In this document: positions 27,619-37,178 of the stretch, piece after piece
How positions within the stretch are numbered: position 1 is the stretch's first letter
How the letters are laid out: each line of letters begins with the position of its first letter
Assembly: GCA_002707495.1 (NCBI GenBank)
Contig: PAMZ01000021.1
Span: 227,373-291,372 of the forward strand
Direction: 5' to 3'
DNA from: Halobacteriovoraceae bacterium
GTDB lineage: Bacteria; Bdellovibrionota; Bacteriovoracia; Bacteriovoracales; Bacteriovoracaceae
DNA: 64,000 nucleotides
The notes under the pieces: model-generated
What the model was told of the DNA's origin: nothing
The model's input: the letters and a program-made list of their open reading frames with translations, nothing else
Database searches by the model: none
Program-made: the position numbers and the translations under genes

Positions 27619-28532
27619 AAGTATTTATACTCTGCTGGCTGGGTCTGTATAAGTTCATCAAACCTATGCATAAGATTTGCGATAGTTGGCCAATGCGAAG
27701 TATTGTCTCCGTATATTTTATCATCTATCCGAGCTACGGGAATAATTTTTCTTGTGCTGGAGGTGATAAATACTTCTTGTGCACTAAATAGATCAGCGGG
27801 ATGAATTTCTTCTATGGCGTGATTCAATCCTAAGGTTTTTATTAATATTAATAAATTTTTTCTAGTTATACCGGCTAAAAGACCACTTTCAATCGGAGGG
27901 GTTATAATTTTTCCATTTTTTACTATCCATAGGTTAAAGGTAGTGCCTTCAGTCACTTTACCTTCACTATTTAACATAATGGCATCATAGGCACCCTGGG
28001 CCTTTGCTTCTTCAATTGCCATGACGTTATTCAGATAGTTTCCAGACTTCGCATTAGGATCAACAGCTCGGATATCATTTCGGATTGTATTTACTAAGGA
28101 TAGATAAACCCCGTTTAGGTAATATTCCTTTGGGTAGACAGGTTTGGGGCGAGCTATAGTTACCAGGTTGTTTTTAAAAGCTTGGTTTGGATCTAGCGAA
28201 ATTTTTGACTCCCCCCGGGTGAGAATAATTCTTAGGTAAGCTGATTTAAGGCCACTTTTAGAAAGTGTTTGAATGGCCTGCTTTTTAATCTCTTCAACAG
28301 AGGTATACAGAGTAAATTTAAGCAGTTTAGCCGAATGTTTTAATCTGTTAATATGATCATCGAAAAAAAGTATAAAACCATCCTCTCCATAGCAAGCTTC
28401 GTAGATAGAGTCACCAAAGAGAAATCCTCGATCAAAAACTGAGATTCTGGCCTCTTTGGCTGGGAAGTTTTCACCATTGATAAAGACGGTTGTTTCTTGC
28501 AGATATCGAGAAAAGTCTTGTTCTTTTTCCAC
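27615..28532 (-). CDS. Class IV pyridoxal-phosphate aminotransferase (IlvE/DAAT/PabC family)
   Basis: Fold-type IV PLP enzyme of 305 residues. The PLP Lys is K162 in NAKSGNYLNN; EGTTFNLW (195-202) holds the phosphate-side Glu and the loop typical of branched-chain or D-amino-acid aminotransferases. FDRGFLFGDSIYE near the N-terminus is also conserved. I cannot separate branched-chain, D-amino-acid and aminodeoxychorismate-lyase function from sequence alone; SGNYLNNV favours a BCAT/DAAT role. The GTG start has only a weak ribosome site. Confidence 0.82.
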   Translation of the reverse strand: MEKEQDFSRYLQETTVFINGENFPAKEARISVFDRGFLFGDSIYEACYGEDGFILFFDDHINRLKHSAKLLKFTLYTSVEEIKKQAIQTLSKSGLKSAYLRIILTRGESKISLDPNQAFKNNLVTIARPKPVYPKEYYLNGVYLSLVNTIRNDIRAVDPNAKSGNYLNNVMAIEEAKAQGAYDAIMLNSEGKVTEGTTFNLWIVKNGKIITPPIESGLLAGITRKNLLILIKTLGLNHAIEEIHPADLFSAQEVFITSSTRKIIPVARIDDKIYGDNTSHWPTIANLMHRFDELIQTQPAEYKYL

Positions 28533-28583
28533 ATCTTATACTACCAAATTTAGTGACTTAAATGCTGATAGGGGTAAAAAAGA

Positions 28584-29978
28584 CTAATTGTTTTCTGGGA
28601 GGAGATTGATAAGATTATTGTCCATCTCTTCGATTTTCTTTTGATCTAATGGATTTACCTCTTCAAAAGATTCATCTTTAACAAGTAGAGTTAATTCGTC
28701 GGGAATATATTTAAAGTCTTTTCCGTGGATTTTTTGTTTAGATTTTTCTTTTTCAAAAGCTTCCGGCCAAATTCCTACCATGGCGTTAATCCAACAGTTA
28801 ATTCCATCATATTTTTGACAGCTGCTTCCAGAAAACAAACTTGCTTTGTCGGTTTTATGCTGTTTAACACTATTATAACTAATTAATTGTGAGACCTCTA
28901 GAGGCTCTCCTCTGTTGGTAAATTCGATTACTTGATCTAAGACTTGCTCTGATGATTGCGTCTTGTCATCTAAGGTTAAGAATGCGGCCATCAAAGTATA
29001 ATGTTCTACTCTGTTTTTCGGGGTAACTGGATTTTTTTGTAAGAATTTTAGTCCTTCTCTGTATTGACCTAGCTTCCAAGAAAGTGGGATTAAGCGATCA
29101 ATAGCATTAAGTGAATTATTTTTTAAGTTTAATGCTAGTTTATATTGGGCATAGGCTAAGTCATAACGCTCTTGAAAACTGTAGAGATTTCCCTTAAAAA
29201 TTTCACTATTGGCGGTATTTAAACTCTCGATAACTGAATAAGCTTTCTCTACTTGACCAGCTCTGTAGTAATTGAATCCAATAAGCTCTCTTAATGTCGT
29301 ATCTGATAGAACTTCTTCTGAAAAGAACTTGAATCTTGGTATAACTTTATCTTGTTGGTTGAGATAGAGCGCCAATTTGAGATAGATTCTTAAAGATTCT
29401 TTATCAAGATTTTCTACCGAGATATCTTTAAAAATATTTTCGATTGTACTCTTATTTTCATTTATCTTTAAACTAACCAAAGTTCTCATCCATAATAAGT
29501 CAGTAGAGGAGTAGCTAAGGGTTGAATCAAAACATTTCTCCCAGGCTTTTTTGGCCCGATTTTCTTTATCTAAAATGACTAGTGAAAGAGTTCTGATAAA
29601 GCACACTCTAGGCTCAGCTTGAAAAGTGGCTAGCTCCTTTCTGTTGAGTATATCAAGTGCCAATTGATACTTTCCCTCTATAAAATAGATCATGGCAAGA
29701 TAGCGAAGTTGGATAGGCTTGGAGAAGTCCGTTGATATACTGGCTTCTTTCAAAAGAACTTTAGCGTAATCTAGGTTCCCTCTTATAATCAGGTATTTTA
29801 TTTTACTGAGTATTTCAAGTTTTTTACTTGCTTCGAATTGTTTTGTTTGTAGAGTTTCTTCAGCTAATTTGTATTGGGAATTTGGGAATACCATAGTCTT
29901 ACGGTTAAATTCATCTGCCCAAATCGTGTTGGTGATTCCTAAGGCTAACAGGCAAAATATGACGTATTTAATCCGCAT
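28584..29978 (-). CDS. Exported TPR-like repeat protein
   Basis: A 464-residue protein with signal peptide MRIKYVIFCLLALG...TIWA. The rest is helical and shows TPR-like units (IYFIEGKYQLALDILNR, GFNYYRAGQVEKAYSVI, SFQERYDLAYAQYKLAL, PLSWKLGQYREGLKFL), suggesting a periplasmic scaffold. The C-terminal 60 residues are charged. The start at ATG 29978 has AGG at the right spacing and gives a proper signal peptide; starts further upstream do not. Divergent from the next gene with 37 bases between. Function unknown. Confidence 0.72.
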   Translation of the reverse strand: MRIKYVIFCLLALGITNTIWADEFNRKTMVFPNSQYKLAEETLQTKQFEASKKLEILSKIKYLIIRGNLDYAKVLLKEASISTDFSKPIQLRYLAMIYFIEGKYQLALDILNRKELATFQAEPRVCFIRTLSLVILDKENRAKKAWEKCFDSTLSYSSTDLLWMRTLVSLKINENKSTIENIFKDISVENLDKESLRIYLKLALYLNQQDKVIPRFKFFSEEVLSDTTLRELIGFNYYRAGQVEKAYSVIESLNTANSEIFKGNLYSFQERYDLAYAQYKLALNLKNNSLNAIDRLIPLSWKLGQYREGLKFLQKNPVTPKNRVEHYTLMAAFLTLDDKTQSSEQVLDQVIEFTNRGEPLEVSQLISYNSVKQHKTDKASLFSGSSCQKYDGINCWINAMVGIWPEAFEKEKSKQKIHGKDFKYIPDELTLLVKDESFEEVNPLDQKKIEEMDNNLINLLPENN

Positions 29979-30015
29979 GTTTAACCTATCGTAATGATAT
30001 GTCGAAAAACTAAAT

Positions 30016-31665
30016 ATGAAAGTTTTATGGGTCATTTTTTGCCTTGCGGGAGTGCTTGATATTCAGGCCATGACTCCACTTGAGGGGATCATTTATGGAG
30101 ATGTCTCAGGAAACACCGAAGACTCAAAATTTCAGGGGCTTTTAAGCTATCGTTATGAAGAAACAGATCAAGGAGGAAAAGAGCTAGCAAAGCTCTTAAC
30201 CTATAGGGCCATTAATCAACAGGGCCTAAATCTCGGTCAGTTTTGTGAAGATTTTCCCCAGATTACCTATACCAACGAATGGCAAAAGCAATCGGCTTCA
30301 AGATCTACAATTGGAACCTTACAATTTCTAGGCATAGATATTCTTTCCAAAGCGATAGCAAAGTTTGCTAGGAAATTGGAGATGCCTCAAAATGAATTTG
30401 AGACGCTTTCTAAAAATATTGTCCAAAATTATTGCAGTCCAAATTTCACTGTATACTCCCATAAAACGATAGAGGACAATTTAATAAATAACTTTAAAAC
30501 AGATGCTAAATTTGATCTTCCAAGCTTTAGTGAGTCTAAATACTTTCCAGAATCAATTAAAAGAAGACTTGGGACACTTGATGCGACTAAAAAACAATTT
30601 CATTACTCAATTCTAAATTTTAGAGCGCTTTGCTCATGGAATGGAGACGAGTCAGATTATAGATTGCTAGTTCCTTACCTAAAAGACCCTATGATTATGT
30701 CTTATGTTTTTAATAATCTAATAGGACAAAAGTTAAGTGTTAATTTGGAAGAAAAACGGGTTGATATAGCAGTCGATCCTGAAGCTTCAAAGATTGCTTG
30801 TGAAGATTTGATATGCCGTAAAAGGACAAATGAGGTTTTTAAGCGAATTTTTCCACGCATGATTGGCAGCACGAGGCTACAAGATGATTTATATGGTCTC
30901 TATTGTGAACGTTATTCTAGACTTCGGATTAACACCAATAATGCTCATCCAAAAATAAAAAAGTGGGCATCAGAGATGACGCCTTATCAAAGGCAGTTAG
31001 AAGTTATTAATTTTAAATCCTTGATGAGTGGAATTCCTGATCCGATTATGGGATTAGAGGAGTTTCAAGACATCGCAGTTGTCATGAAAAATGGTGTACT
31101 AGAGCGATGGAATAAGTGGTCAAATCGCCAAGTCAAAAGAGTTCAAGCTTCTCAACTTTACGAAGAGCCATTAGAAATTGAGCTTGTAAGTGCGATCGAT
31201 TCCCCCGAAACACGAAGAGGGGATTTCGCCATTAAATTTAATATAGGTCTGAGTGAAATTGATGAAGTTTTGGAAGACGTGGACAAAATTGATGCCTATT
31301 TTTCGCTTGAATTTGAAAGTCGTTATCTTGCATCAACCCGTGAAAGATTAACATTCTTCTATAATAGAGGTGATTTCATTAATTCTAGTCAAGTTAAAGA
31401 GAGCTTTGAAAAAAGAATTTTTGAGATGATTAAGGATAAAGAGAAATACTTTAATATCAAGCTAAGTCGCGAAGACTTCTCCAAACTCCTTGCTGAAGAA
31501 TTATTAGGTCAGTTAAATAACTACCGAGGCAGGGAGTTAAAAAAATTATCGAGAGAAAAAATCACAATTCCAGTCAGATTTAGTTATGGTTTGTTTGCAT
31601 TGCAATACATTCATCAAAAATTTATTTACGAGCAGAAATCCCAAGAAGTCTTGACTTTTAAATAA
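30016..31665 (+). CDS. Exported protein of unknown function
   Basis: A 549-residue protein with signal peptide MKVLWVIFCLAGVLDIQA. About ten cysteines in the first 300 residues (QFCEDF, QNYCSPN, RALCSW, IACEDLICRK, GLYCERY) suggest disulfides in the periplasm. The C-terminal 200 residues are charged and mixed alpha/beta. No family recognised. It is divergent from the TPR protein and 19 bases upstream of the sigma factor, so it may share a transcript with it. Confidence 0.6.
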   Translation: MKVLWVIFCLAGVLDIQAMTPLEGIIYGDVSGNTEDSKFQGLLSYRYEETDQGGKELAKLLTYRAINQQGLNLGQFCEDFPQITYTNEWQKQSASRSTIGTLQFLGIDILSKAIAKFARKLEMPQNEFETLSKNIVQNYCSPNFTVYSHKTIEDNLINNFKTDAKFDLPSFSESKYFPESIKRRLGTLDATKKQFHYSILNFRALCSWNGDESDYRLLVPYLKDPMIMSYVFNNLIGQKLSVNLEEKRVDIAVDPEASKIACEDLICRKRTNEVFKRIFPRMIGSTRLQDDLYGLYCERYSRLRINTNNAHPKIKKWASEMTPYQRQLEVINFKSLMSGIPDPIMGLEEFQDIAVVMKNGVLERWNKWSNRQVKRVQASQLYEEPLEIELVSAIDSPETRRGDFAIKFNIGLSEIDEVLEDVDKIDAYFSLEFESRYLASTRERLTFFYNRGDFINSSQVKESFEKRIFEMIKDKEKYFNIKLSREDFSKLLAEELLGQLNNYRGRELKKLSREKITIPVRFSYGLFALQYIHQKFIYEQKSQEVLTFK

Positions 31666-31684
31666 TAGAGTCCATTTTATACGT

Positions 31685-32740
31685 GTGACTAATAAAAACA
31701 AAGATTCAAAAGTAGAAGTCCTCGATGCTGAGGTCATAAATGATGAGAATTCGACTAAGAAGTCTGGAAACGAGTCCGCCAAAAAGACTCTAAAGGACGA
31801 TATTGTTGATGTTTCAATTTCAAATACCGTAGATGAAGAGATTGAAATCTTAAAAGAGCTTCTTCCCGTGGTTAAGGCCGGAACCTCACTCGTGCCCACA
31901 AAGGATTCAGATCTTGACCCCCTTAAGCAATATATTAAGGATATTTCGCGCTATAAACTTCTTTCTCAAGAAGAAGAGCAATCCTTAGTGCAAGAGCTGC
32001 AAGAGACTGGCGATATCGAAGCAGCTAAGGCCTTGGTTGTAGCAAATTTACGATTAGTCGTTAAAATTGCTATGGAGTATCGTTCCGCCTACAAAAATGT
32101 AATGGACCTTATTCAAGAAGGTAATATTGGCCTTATGAAGGCTGTATCAAAGTATAATCCAGAAAAGGGGGCCAAGCTCTCGTATTACGCTAGTTGGTGG
32201 ATAAAATCCTATATTTTAAAATTCATTTTAGATAATTTTCGTTTAGTGAAAGTAGGGACTACAGCTGAACAAAAGAAGCTTTTTTACAATCTAATGCGTG
32301 AAAAAGAACGTTTGATGAATCAAGGTATTGAGCCGGAAGCTAAGCTTATTTCCCAAAACCTAGGTGTTTCTGAAGAAGCCGTAAAAGAAATGGATTTAAG
32401 GCTTTCCTCTAGAGGCGCTGCGTTATCGCTCGATGCCCCGCTAACAGGTGAAGATGGGGGTGGTTCAGCCTATGACCTTCTCAGTAATGATGATGAAGGT
32501 ATGGAGGAGCTCCTTGGGCATCAACAAGGTCTTGAAATTCTTGAGCAACATCTAGATAAATTCATCGCTGACCTCAAGCCAAGGGATAAGGAAATTTTTA
32601 GAAAAAGACTCCTTAGTGAAGTCCCACCCTCACTTCAAAGTATTGCAGATGATTATGGTGTAAGTCGAGAGAGAATTCGCCAAATTGAGGCTCGTTTGCT
32701 TGAAAAATTAAAAGTTTACATGTCCGATTTTATTAGATAA
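31685..32740 (+). CDS. rpoH: RNA polymerase sigma-32-like factor (RpoH family)
   Basis: Alternative sigma factor. Region 2 is clear (ANLRLVVKIAMEYR, DLIQEGNIGLMKAV, LSYYASWWIKSYI). AEQKKLFYNLMREKERL matches the RpoH box that distinguishes heat-shock sigma factors. Region 4 ends with SLQSIADDYGVSRERIRQIE. The N-terminal ~75 residues are an acidic/charged extension not found in E. coli RpoH. A GTG start without clear ribosome site makes the exact N-terminus uncertain. RpoH identity rests on the box and length. Confidence 0.85.
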   Translation: MTNKNKDSKVEVLDAEVINDENSTKKSGNESAKKTLKDDIVDVSISNTVDEEIEILKELLPVVKAGTSLVPTKDSDLDPLKQYIKDISRYKLLSQEEEQSLVQELQETGDIEAAKALVVANLRLVVKIAMEYRSAYKNVMDLIQEGNIGLMKAVSKYNPEKGAKLSYYASWWIKSYILKFILDNFRLVKVGTTAEQKKLFYNLMREKERLMNQGIEPEAKLISQNLGVSEEAVKEMDLRLSSRGAALSLDAPLTGEDGGGSAYDLLSNDDEGMEELLGHQQGLEILEQHLDKFIADLKPRDKEIFRKRLLSEVPPSLQSIADDYGVSRERIRQIEARLLEKLKVYMSDFIR

Positions 32741-32815
32741 AAATCCCACTTAAATTAATCTTATACTAGGTTTGAATGGAAGATTCCTACTTGGTTGAGA
32801 TCGAAAGGAGTAAAA

Positions 32816-33082
32816 ATGTTATCCAAGCAAGCAAAAGCCGAACTGGTTACTAAATTTGGTGGAAATGACAAGAATTCTGGATCTACAGAAGTTCAGGTTG
32901 CCATCATGACAAGTCGAATCAATGAGCTTACAAAGCACTTTGCCGACCACAAACTTGATCATCACTCTAAAAGAGGTTTGATGAAATTAATTGGGAAGAG
33001 ACGTCGTTTATTAAAATATCTAAACGCGAAATCACCTGAGAGATATCAGACAGTGATCAAGGAATTAGGATTAAGAAAGTAA
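32816..33082 (+). CDS. rpsO: 30S ribosomal protein S15
   Basis: 88 residues, the standard length, binding 16S rRNA in the platform. GSTEVQVAIMTSRINELT, HHSKRGLMKLIGKRRRLL and the final ELGLRK are diagnostic. ATG 32816 follows AGGAG by five bases; an in-frame ATG at 32795 would add seven residues. A TATACT at 32762-32767 may be its -10. Followed by a strong terminator and then pnp, the common rpsO-pnp order. Confidence 0.97.
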   Translation: MLSKQAKAELVTKFGGNDKNSGSTEVQVAIMTSRINELTKHFADHKLDHHSKRGLMKLIGKRRRLLKYLNAKSPERYQTVIKELGLRK

Positions 33083-33088
33083 TTTAAG

Positions 33089-33112
33089 AGGGAGCATTAG
33101 CTCCCTTTTTTA
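33089..33112 (+). terminator. Rho-independent terminator after rpsO
   Basis: GGGAGC (33090-33095), loop ATTA, GCTCCC (33100-33105), then six T bases; the stem is extended by one A-T pair. It begins seven bases after the rpsO stop and probably limits readthrough into pnp. Confidence 0.93.
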
Positions 33113-33252
33113 TTTCAATAATATAAGAGTTTTATTATTATTAACTAAGTTGAAATTCTCGGATTTGTTTTAGAGGATAAATGAGAAGACAAAGTTTTTG
33201 TTTTTTGATTTATTCTTTAAACCCATCCCAGAATTTCTTAGATAAACATACG

Positions 33253-33282
33253 ACCCCCGATCAAAGTTATAATTTGAGGGGT
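33253..33282 (+). promoter_or_regulatory. Bulged hairpin in the pnp leader
   Basis: ACCCC, bulge CGA, TCAAA, a seven-base loop GTTATAA, TTTGA, GGGGT: ten perfect pairs around one three-base bulge, 24 bases before the pnp start. A TATAAT (33268-33273) lies in the loop region, so it may instead mark a promoter. In E. coli the pnp leader hairpin is the target of RNase III and PNPase autocontrol; a similar role here is inference. Confidence 0.5.
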
Positions 33283-33305
33283 ATAAAAGCATTTAAGGAG
33301 TTCAA

Positions 33306-35423
33306 ATGTTGAACAACAAAAAAGAATTTACATTTAATTACGGTGGTAAAGAAGTCACTATCGAAACTGGTCGTCTGGCAAAGCAAGCAGATGGAGCTGT
33401 TTTAGTTACCTCTGGTAACACGCAAGTTTTGGTGACAGTTGTATCTGCTCACGAAGTTAAAGATGGACAGGATTTCTTTCCGTTAATGGTCGATTACAAA
33501 GAAAAATTCACCGCTGCAGGGAAGTTTCTTGGTGGATTTATGAAAAGAGAGGGGAGACCTTCTAACTCTGAAATTCTTCTTATGAGAATGATCGATAGAC
33601 CACTTAGACCATTATTTCCAGAAGGGTATATGGCCGAAACAATTGTTATGGCACAAGTGATTTCTTTTGATCCTGAAGTTGACCCTGAAGTTTTAGCTGG
33701 TCTTGGGACATGCGCGGCTCTTGAGATCTCAGATATCCCATTTGCTGGACCGCTAGGGTTCTGTAAGGTGGGGCGAATCAATGGAGAATTCGTTTTAAAC
33801 CCACATCGTGGTCAATGGGAAGAGTCTGAGCTTGAGCTCGTATTAGCGGCTTCTCCAGAAGCGATTATGATGGTTGAAGGTGAAGCAAGTGAAGTTTCTG
33901 AAGAAGTTATGCTCGAAGCTCTTCAGTTTGGTCACAATAGCATCAAAGAATTCTGTGAAGTTCTTACTAAGATGAGAACTGAAGTAGGAAAAACTAAAAG
34001 AGAGTGGAAAACCGCTGCAGCCAATGAAGCTCTTATGAAAAAAATGGAAGACTATAGCTCAGACGCTAGATCTGTTTTGAATATCAATGATAAGCAAGAA
34101 AGAAGTCGTGCGATCAGTGCACTTACGAAAAAAGTTAAAGAAGATATTAAGTCTGATCATGCAAGTTTTGGTTTAGATTCTGCTGATGAAGCAGGGAAAG
34201 ATGCCTACCAAGGTGTTGATGAATTGCTCTATAAAATGATGAGAAATGACATCATGAAAGAGGATAAAAGAATTGCAGGAAGAGGAATGACTGAGGTTCG
34301 TGAAATTGAAACCGAAACATCAGTTCTTAAAGCTCCACACGGATCTTCACTTTTTACTAGAGGTGAGACTCAGGTTCTTGCGACTGCTACTATCGGTGGA
34401 AAAGATGGTGAGCAAATGAAAGATTCTATCTATGGAGTAGAGTTTGATAATTTTTATCTTCACTATACTTTTGCTCCTTATTCGGTTGGTGAGGCAAGAG
34501 GTTATAGAGGTGTCGGTAGACGTGAAGTTGGTCACGGAAACCTCGCTGAGCGCGCGCTAAGAAAGATGATGCCTACAGATTTCCCATACACAGTTCGAGT
34601 AACCTGTGAGGTAACTGAATCCAATGGTTCAAGTTCTATGGGGTCTGTTTGTTCAGGTTCAATGGCGTTAATGGACGCTGGTATTCCTCTTAAAAAACCG
34701 GTTGCTGGTGTTGCTATGGGGTTAATTAAAGAGGGTGATGATTTTAAAATCCTAACAGATATCTTAGGAGATGAAGATCACCTAGGTGATATGGACTTTA
34801 AAGTGGCCGGGACAACGGATGGTATCACAGCGATTCAGATGGATATTAAAATCACTGGTATTACCAATGAAATTTTCCAAAAAGCGATGACCCAAGCTAA
34901 AGAAGGAAGAATGCATATCTTAGGAGAGATGAGTAAAACCATCTCTGCACCGAGACCTTCATTCAAAGATGGAGTTCCAACAATTGAGACGACAAATATT
35001 AAACCGGATAAAATCGGTGCCCTAATCGGCCCTGGTGGAAAGAATATCAAAGCTATCCAAGAGAAATTTGATGTATCAATTGAGATTACAGAAGAAGGTC
35101 TTGTGAAAGTTCTTGGAACTGATCAAGAAATTTTAAAAACGGTTATTGCATTGATTGATCTACAAATTAATGGACCAAAAATTGACTCTGTTTACAATGC
35201 AAAAGTTGTGACCATTAAAGAGTACGGAGCATTTGTTGATCTTGTTGATGGCGTATCTGGACTTGTCCATGTTTCAGAGCTTGCGGATGAAAGAGTAAAA
35301 GACGTTAATGACTACTTATCTGTTGGTGATTCTGTTGATGTAAAAGTTGTGGACGTTGATAGATTTGGTAAAATCAAGCTTTCTGCAAAGGCGGTAAAAC
35401 CTGTACCAAAGAAAAATGCCTAA
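33306..35423 (+). CDS. pnp: Polynucleotide phosphorylase
   Basis: Phosphorolytic 3'-5' exoribonuclease of the RNA degradosome. Two RNase PH-like cores (about 1-230 and 310-540) flank a helical domain; FMKREGRPSNSEIL and RDIETE-like REIETETS occur where expected, and DILGDEDHLGDMDFKVAG is the catalytic Asp segment. A KH domain (IGALIGPGGKNIKAI) and S1 domain (KEYGAFVDLVDGVSGLVH) end the protein. 705 residues. ATG follows AAGGAG. Overlaps the next gene by 8 bases. Confidence 0.97.
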   Translation: MLNNKKEFTFNYGGKEVTIETGRLAKQADGAVLVTSGNTQVLVTVVSAHEVKDGQDFFPLMVDYKEKFTAAGKFLGGFMKREGRPSNSEILLMRMIDRPLRPLFPEGYMAETIVMAQVISFDPEVDPEVLAGLGTCAALEISDIPFAGPLGFCKVGRINGEFVLNPHRGQWEESELELVLAASPEAIMMVEGEASEVSEEVMLEALQFGHNSIKEFCEVLTKMRTEVGKTKREWKTAAANEALMKKMEDYSSDARSVLNINDKQERSRAISALTKKVKEDIKSDHASFGLDSADEAGKDAYQGVDELLYKMMRNDIMKEDKRIAGRGMTEVREIETETSVLKAPHGSSLFTRGETQVLATATIGGKDGEQMKDSIYGVEFDNFYLHYTFAPYSVGEARGYRGVGRREVGHGNLAERALRKMMPTDFPYTVRVTCEVTESNGSSSMGSVCSGSMALMDAGIPLKKPVAGVAMGLIKEGDDFKILTDILGDEDHLGDMDFKVAGTTDGITAIQMDIKITGITNEIFQKAMTQAKEGRMHILGEMSKTISAPRPSFKDGVPTIETTNIKPDKIGALIGPGGKNIKAIQEKFDVSIEITEEGLVKVLGTDQEILKTVIALIDLQINGPKIDSVYNAKVVTIKEYGAFVDLVDGVSGLVHVSELADERVKDVNDYLSVGDSVDVKVVDVDRFGKIKLSAKAVKPVPKKNA

Positions 35424-36708
35424 GGCTTTGTATACAAAAAATTTAAATGACTTTGAAAAGGGACCTACTCGTAGGTCTCTTTTTAGTAATGGGCTAACCA
35501 TAATCCATCATCATGCCAAAGGCTTTTCAGGCTCCCGGGTTAATGTGAATTTTATGGCCGGTTCTATGTTTGAAAGGCAAGAGCAGTATGGTCTAGCACA
35601 CCTCCTTGAGCATTTAGTTTTTAAAGAGTTAGACTCTCATAAACTAGCTTATATCGAGTCTATGGGTGCTGGAATTAATGCTTACACCTTTAAAGAAAAT
35701 ATCTGTTTTGAAATGTCTGTCCTTGCAAAAAAACTTTCTCGAGTAATTGATGAGTTTATTGAGCTGGTATGCACTCTGGAATTTAATGAAGATCAATTTA
35801 GAAAAGAAAAACAAGTCGTTCTCCAAGAGTTACGTGAAGACCTTGATGATCATGAATCAATGGGGCTTGAATACTTGTTTGAAAAAAACTTTCCAGATGA
35901 TTTAGGACATCCCGTTGCAGGAACCATTAAATCTGTTAGCACACTCAAAAGTAGTGATATTTTTAAATATCACAAAAAGTATTTCTCTCCTTCAAGGATG
36001 ATTGTAACAATTGTAAGCGGTGAAGAGGATTTAGATATTGAACAAAAAATTAATGATAAGGTTTCTGAGCTGATCGGTGATAAACCTAGAAAACCATTTC
36101 GATTAAAAGCGAGTCGTAAATCTAAACCTTTGAATCATTTTAAAAAAACACTTTCAAAAAATGTTGAATCATCTATTCTTTTTCTCGCTTTTAATGGACC
36201 TTCCATTAACTCTGGAAATTATTACGAGTACGTTCTGTTAGATGATTTATTATTTGAAGGACTCTCTTCTGAATTTTTCAAAAAGTTTAGAGAGGAAAAT
36301 GCCTATGTATATGGATTAGGGTCAAGTTTAAACCCTTTTTCAAATACAGGAAGTTATATCATGGTTTTTAATACTCAGAAAAAATACCTTGATGAGATTT
36401 TTCAAGGAGTCTTTGAAGTTTTAGAAAGAGTGGCACGTTTTGGTATCGATGGAGATCGCCTGCAACAATCAAAAGACAAATATCAGGATGGTTGGCATCT
36501 GGGTTTAGACGGACTTGATGATAGGGTCGAGCTTCTTCAGGACAATGAAATTTATCAGTTAGAGGACTATAATTTTGCTTCAATGCAAAAGAAATTGGAT
36601 CAAGTAACTGTAAAAACAGTTCAAAAACTCTGTAAAAAGTTATATACCGAACCTTACACACACATGAAGCTTCAACCTAAGGGACAAAGTGATCAACGAA
36701 AGCGCTAA
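35416..36708 (+). CDS. M16-family zinc peptidase
   Basis: Insulinase-type peptidase of 430 residues. The inverted zinc motif HLLEH (62-66) is intact, and the downstream Glu region EKQVVLQELRED is present, so the first half is catalytic; the second half resembles the inactive M16 C domain. No signal peptide. It sits between pnp and dut, a position common for this family in Firmicutes and deltaproteobacteria. Overlaps: 8 bases with pnp, 20 with dut. Confidence 0.9.
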   Translation: MPKALYTKNLNDFEKGPTRRSLFSNGLTIIHHHAKGFSGSRVNVNFMAGSMFERQEQYGLAHLLEHLVFKELDSHKLAYIESMGAGINAYTFKENICFEMSVLAKKLSRVIDEFIELVCTLEFNEDQFRKEKQVVLQELREDLDDHESMGLEYLFEKNFPDDLGHPVAGTIKSVSTLKSSDIFKYHKKYFSPSRMIVTIVSGEEDLDIEQKINDKVSELIGDKPRKPFRLKASRKSKPLNHFKKTLSKNVESSILFLAFNGPSINSGNYYEYVLLDDLLFEGLSSEFFKKFREENAYVYGLGSSLNPFSNTGSYIMVFNTQKKYLDEIFQGVFEVLERVARFGIDGDRLQQSKDKYQDGWHLGLDGLDDRVELLQDNEIYQLEDYNFASMQKKLDQVTVKTVQKLCKKLYTEPYTHMKLQPKGQSDQRKR

Positions 36709-37162
36709 CTATCAAGTTAAAGTATTAAAATTACAACATTTCGATAATGATTTAGAGCTTCCTACTTATGAGACTGATCTTGCTGCGGGAGCGGATATCA
36801 GGGCCTGTTTAGAAAATCGAGATCAATTGATAATTAAACCTGGAACTCGCTGCTTAGTACCTACAGGGCTTTCTTTTCAAATTCCTGCGGGATTTGAGGT
36901 ACAAGTAAGACCAAGGTCAGGTCTCTCATTAAAGACTCAATTATTAGTAGTAAACTCCCCTGGGACTGTAGATGCAGATTATCGCGGAGAAATAAAAGTT
37001 ATTTTAGGAAACTTTGGCGAAGCTGATGAAGTTATCAACCATGGTGACAGGATTGCACAATTAGTCTTGGCACCAATTATCCAGGCTCAATTTGTAGTTG
37101 TTGAGGAGCTGGATGAAACCCAAAGAGGAGCCGGTGGATTTGGCTCGACCGGTAGAAAATAA
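36689..37162 (+). CDS. dut: dUTP diphosphatase
   Basis: Trimeric dUTPase that hydrolyses dUTP to dUMP and PPi, feeding thymidylate synthesis. The five motifs are visible: AGADIRA, PRSGLSLK, GTVDADYRGEIKV, GDRIAQLVLAP and RGAGGFGSTG. 157 residues. The GTG start lies within the M16 gene, giving a 20-base overlap. Confidence 0.96.
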   Translation: MINESANYQVKVLKLQHFDNDLELPTYETDLAAGADIRACLENRDQLIIKPGTRCLVPTGLSFQIPAGFEVQVRPRSGLSLKTQLLVVNSPGTVDADYRGEIKVILGNFGEADEVINHGDRIAQLVLAPIIQAQFVVVEELDETQRGAGGFGSTGRK

Positions 37163-37178
37163 ACGATAAGGAGACCCA

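Noticed and set aside
28340..28534. 64-codon frame beginning ATG two bases before the aminotransferase GTG
   Set aside because: It is out of frame with the aminotransferase and encodes nothing recognisable.
33113..33305. Searched the rpsO-pnp gap and other short gaps for tRNA or small RNA genes
   Set aside because: No cloverleaf or conserved RNA pattern was visible; only the terminator and leader hairpin stand out. A covariance-model search would be decisive.
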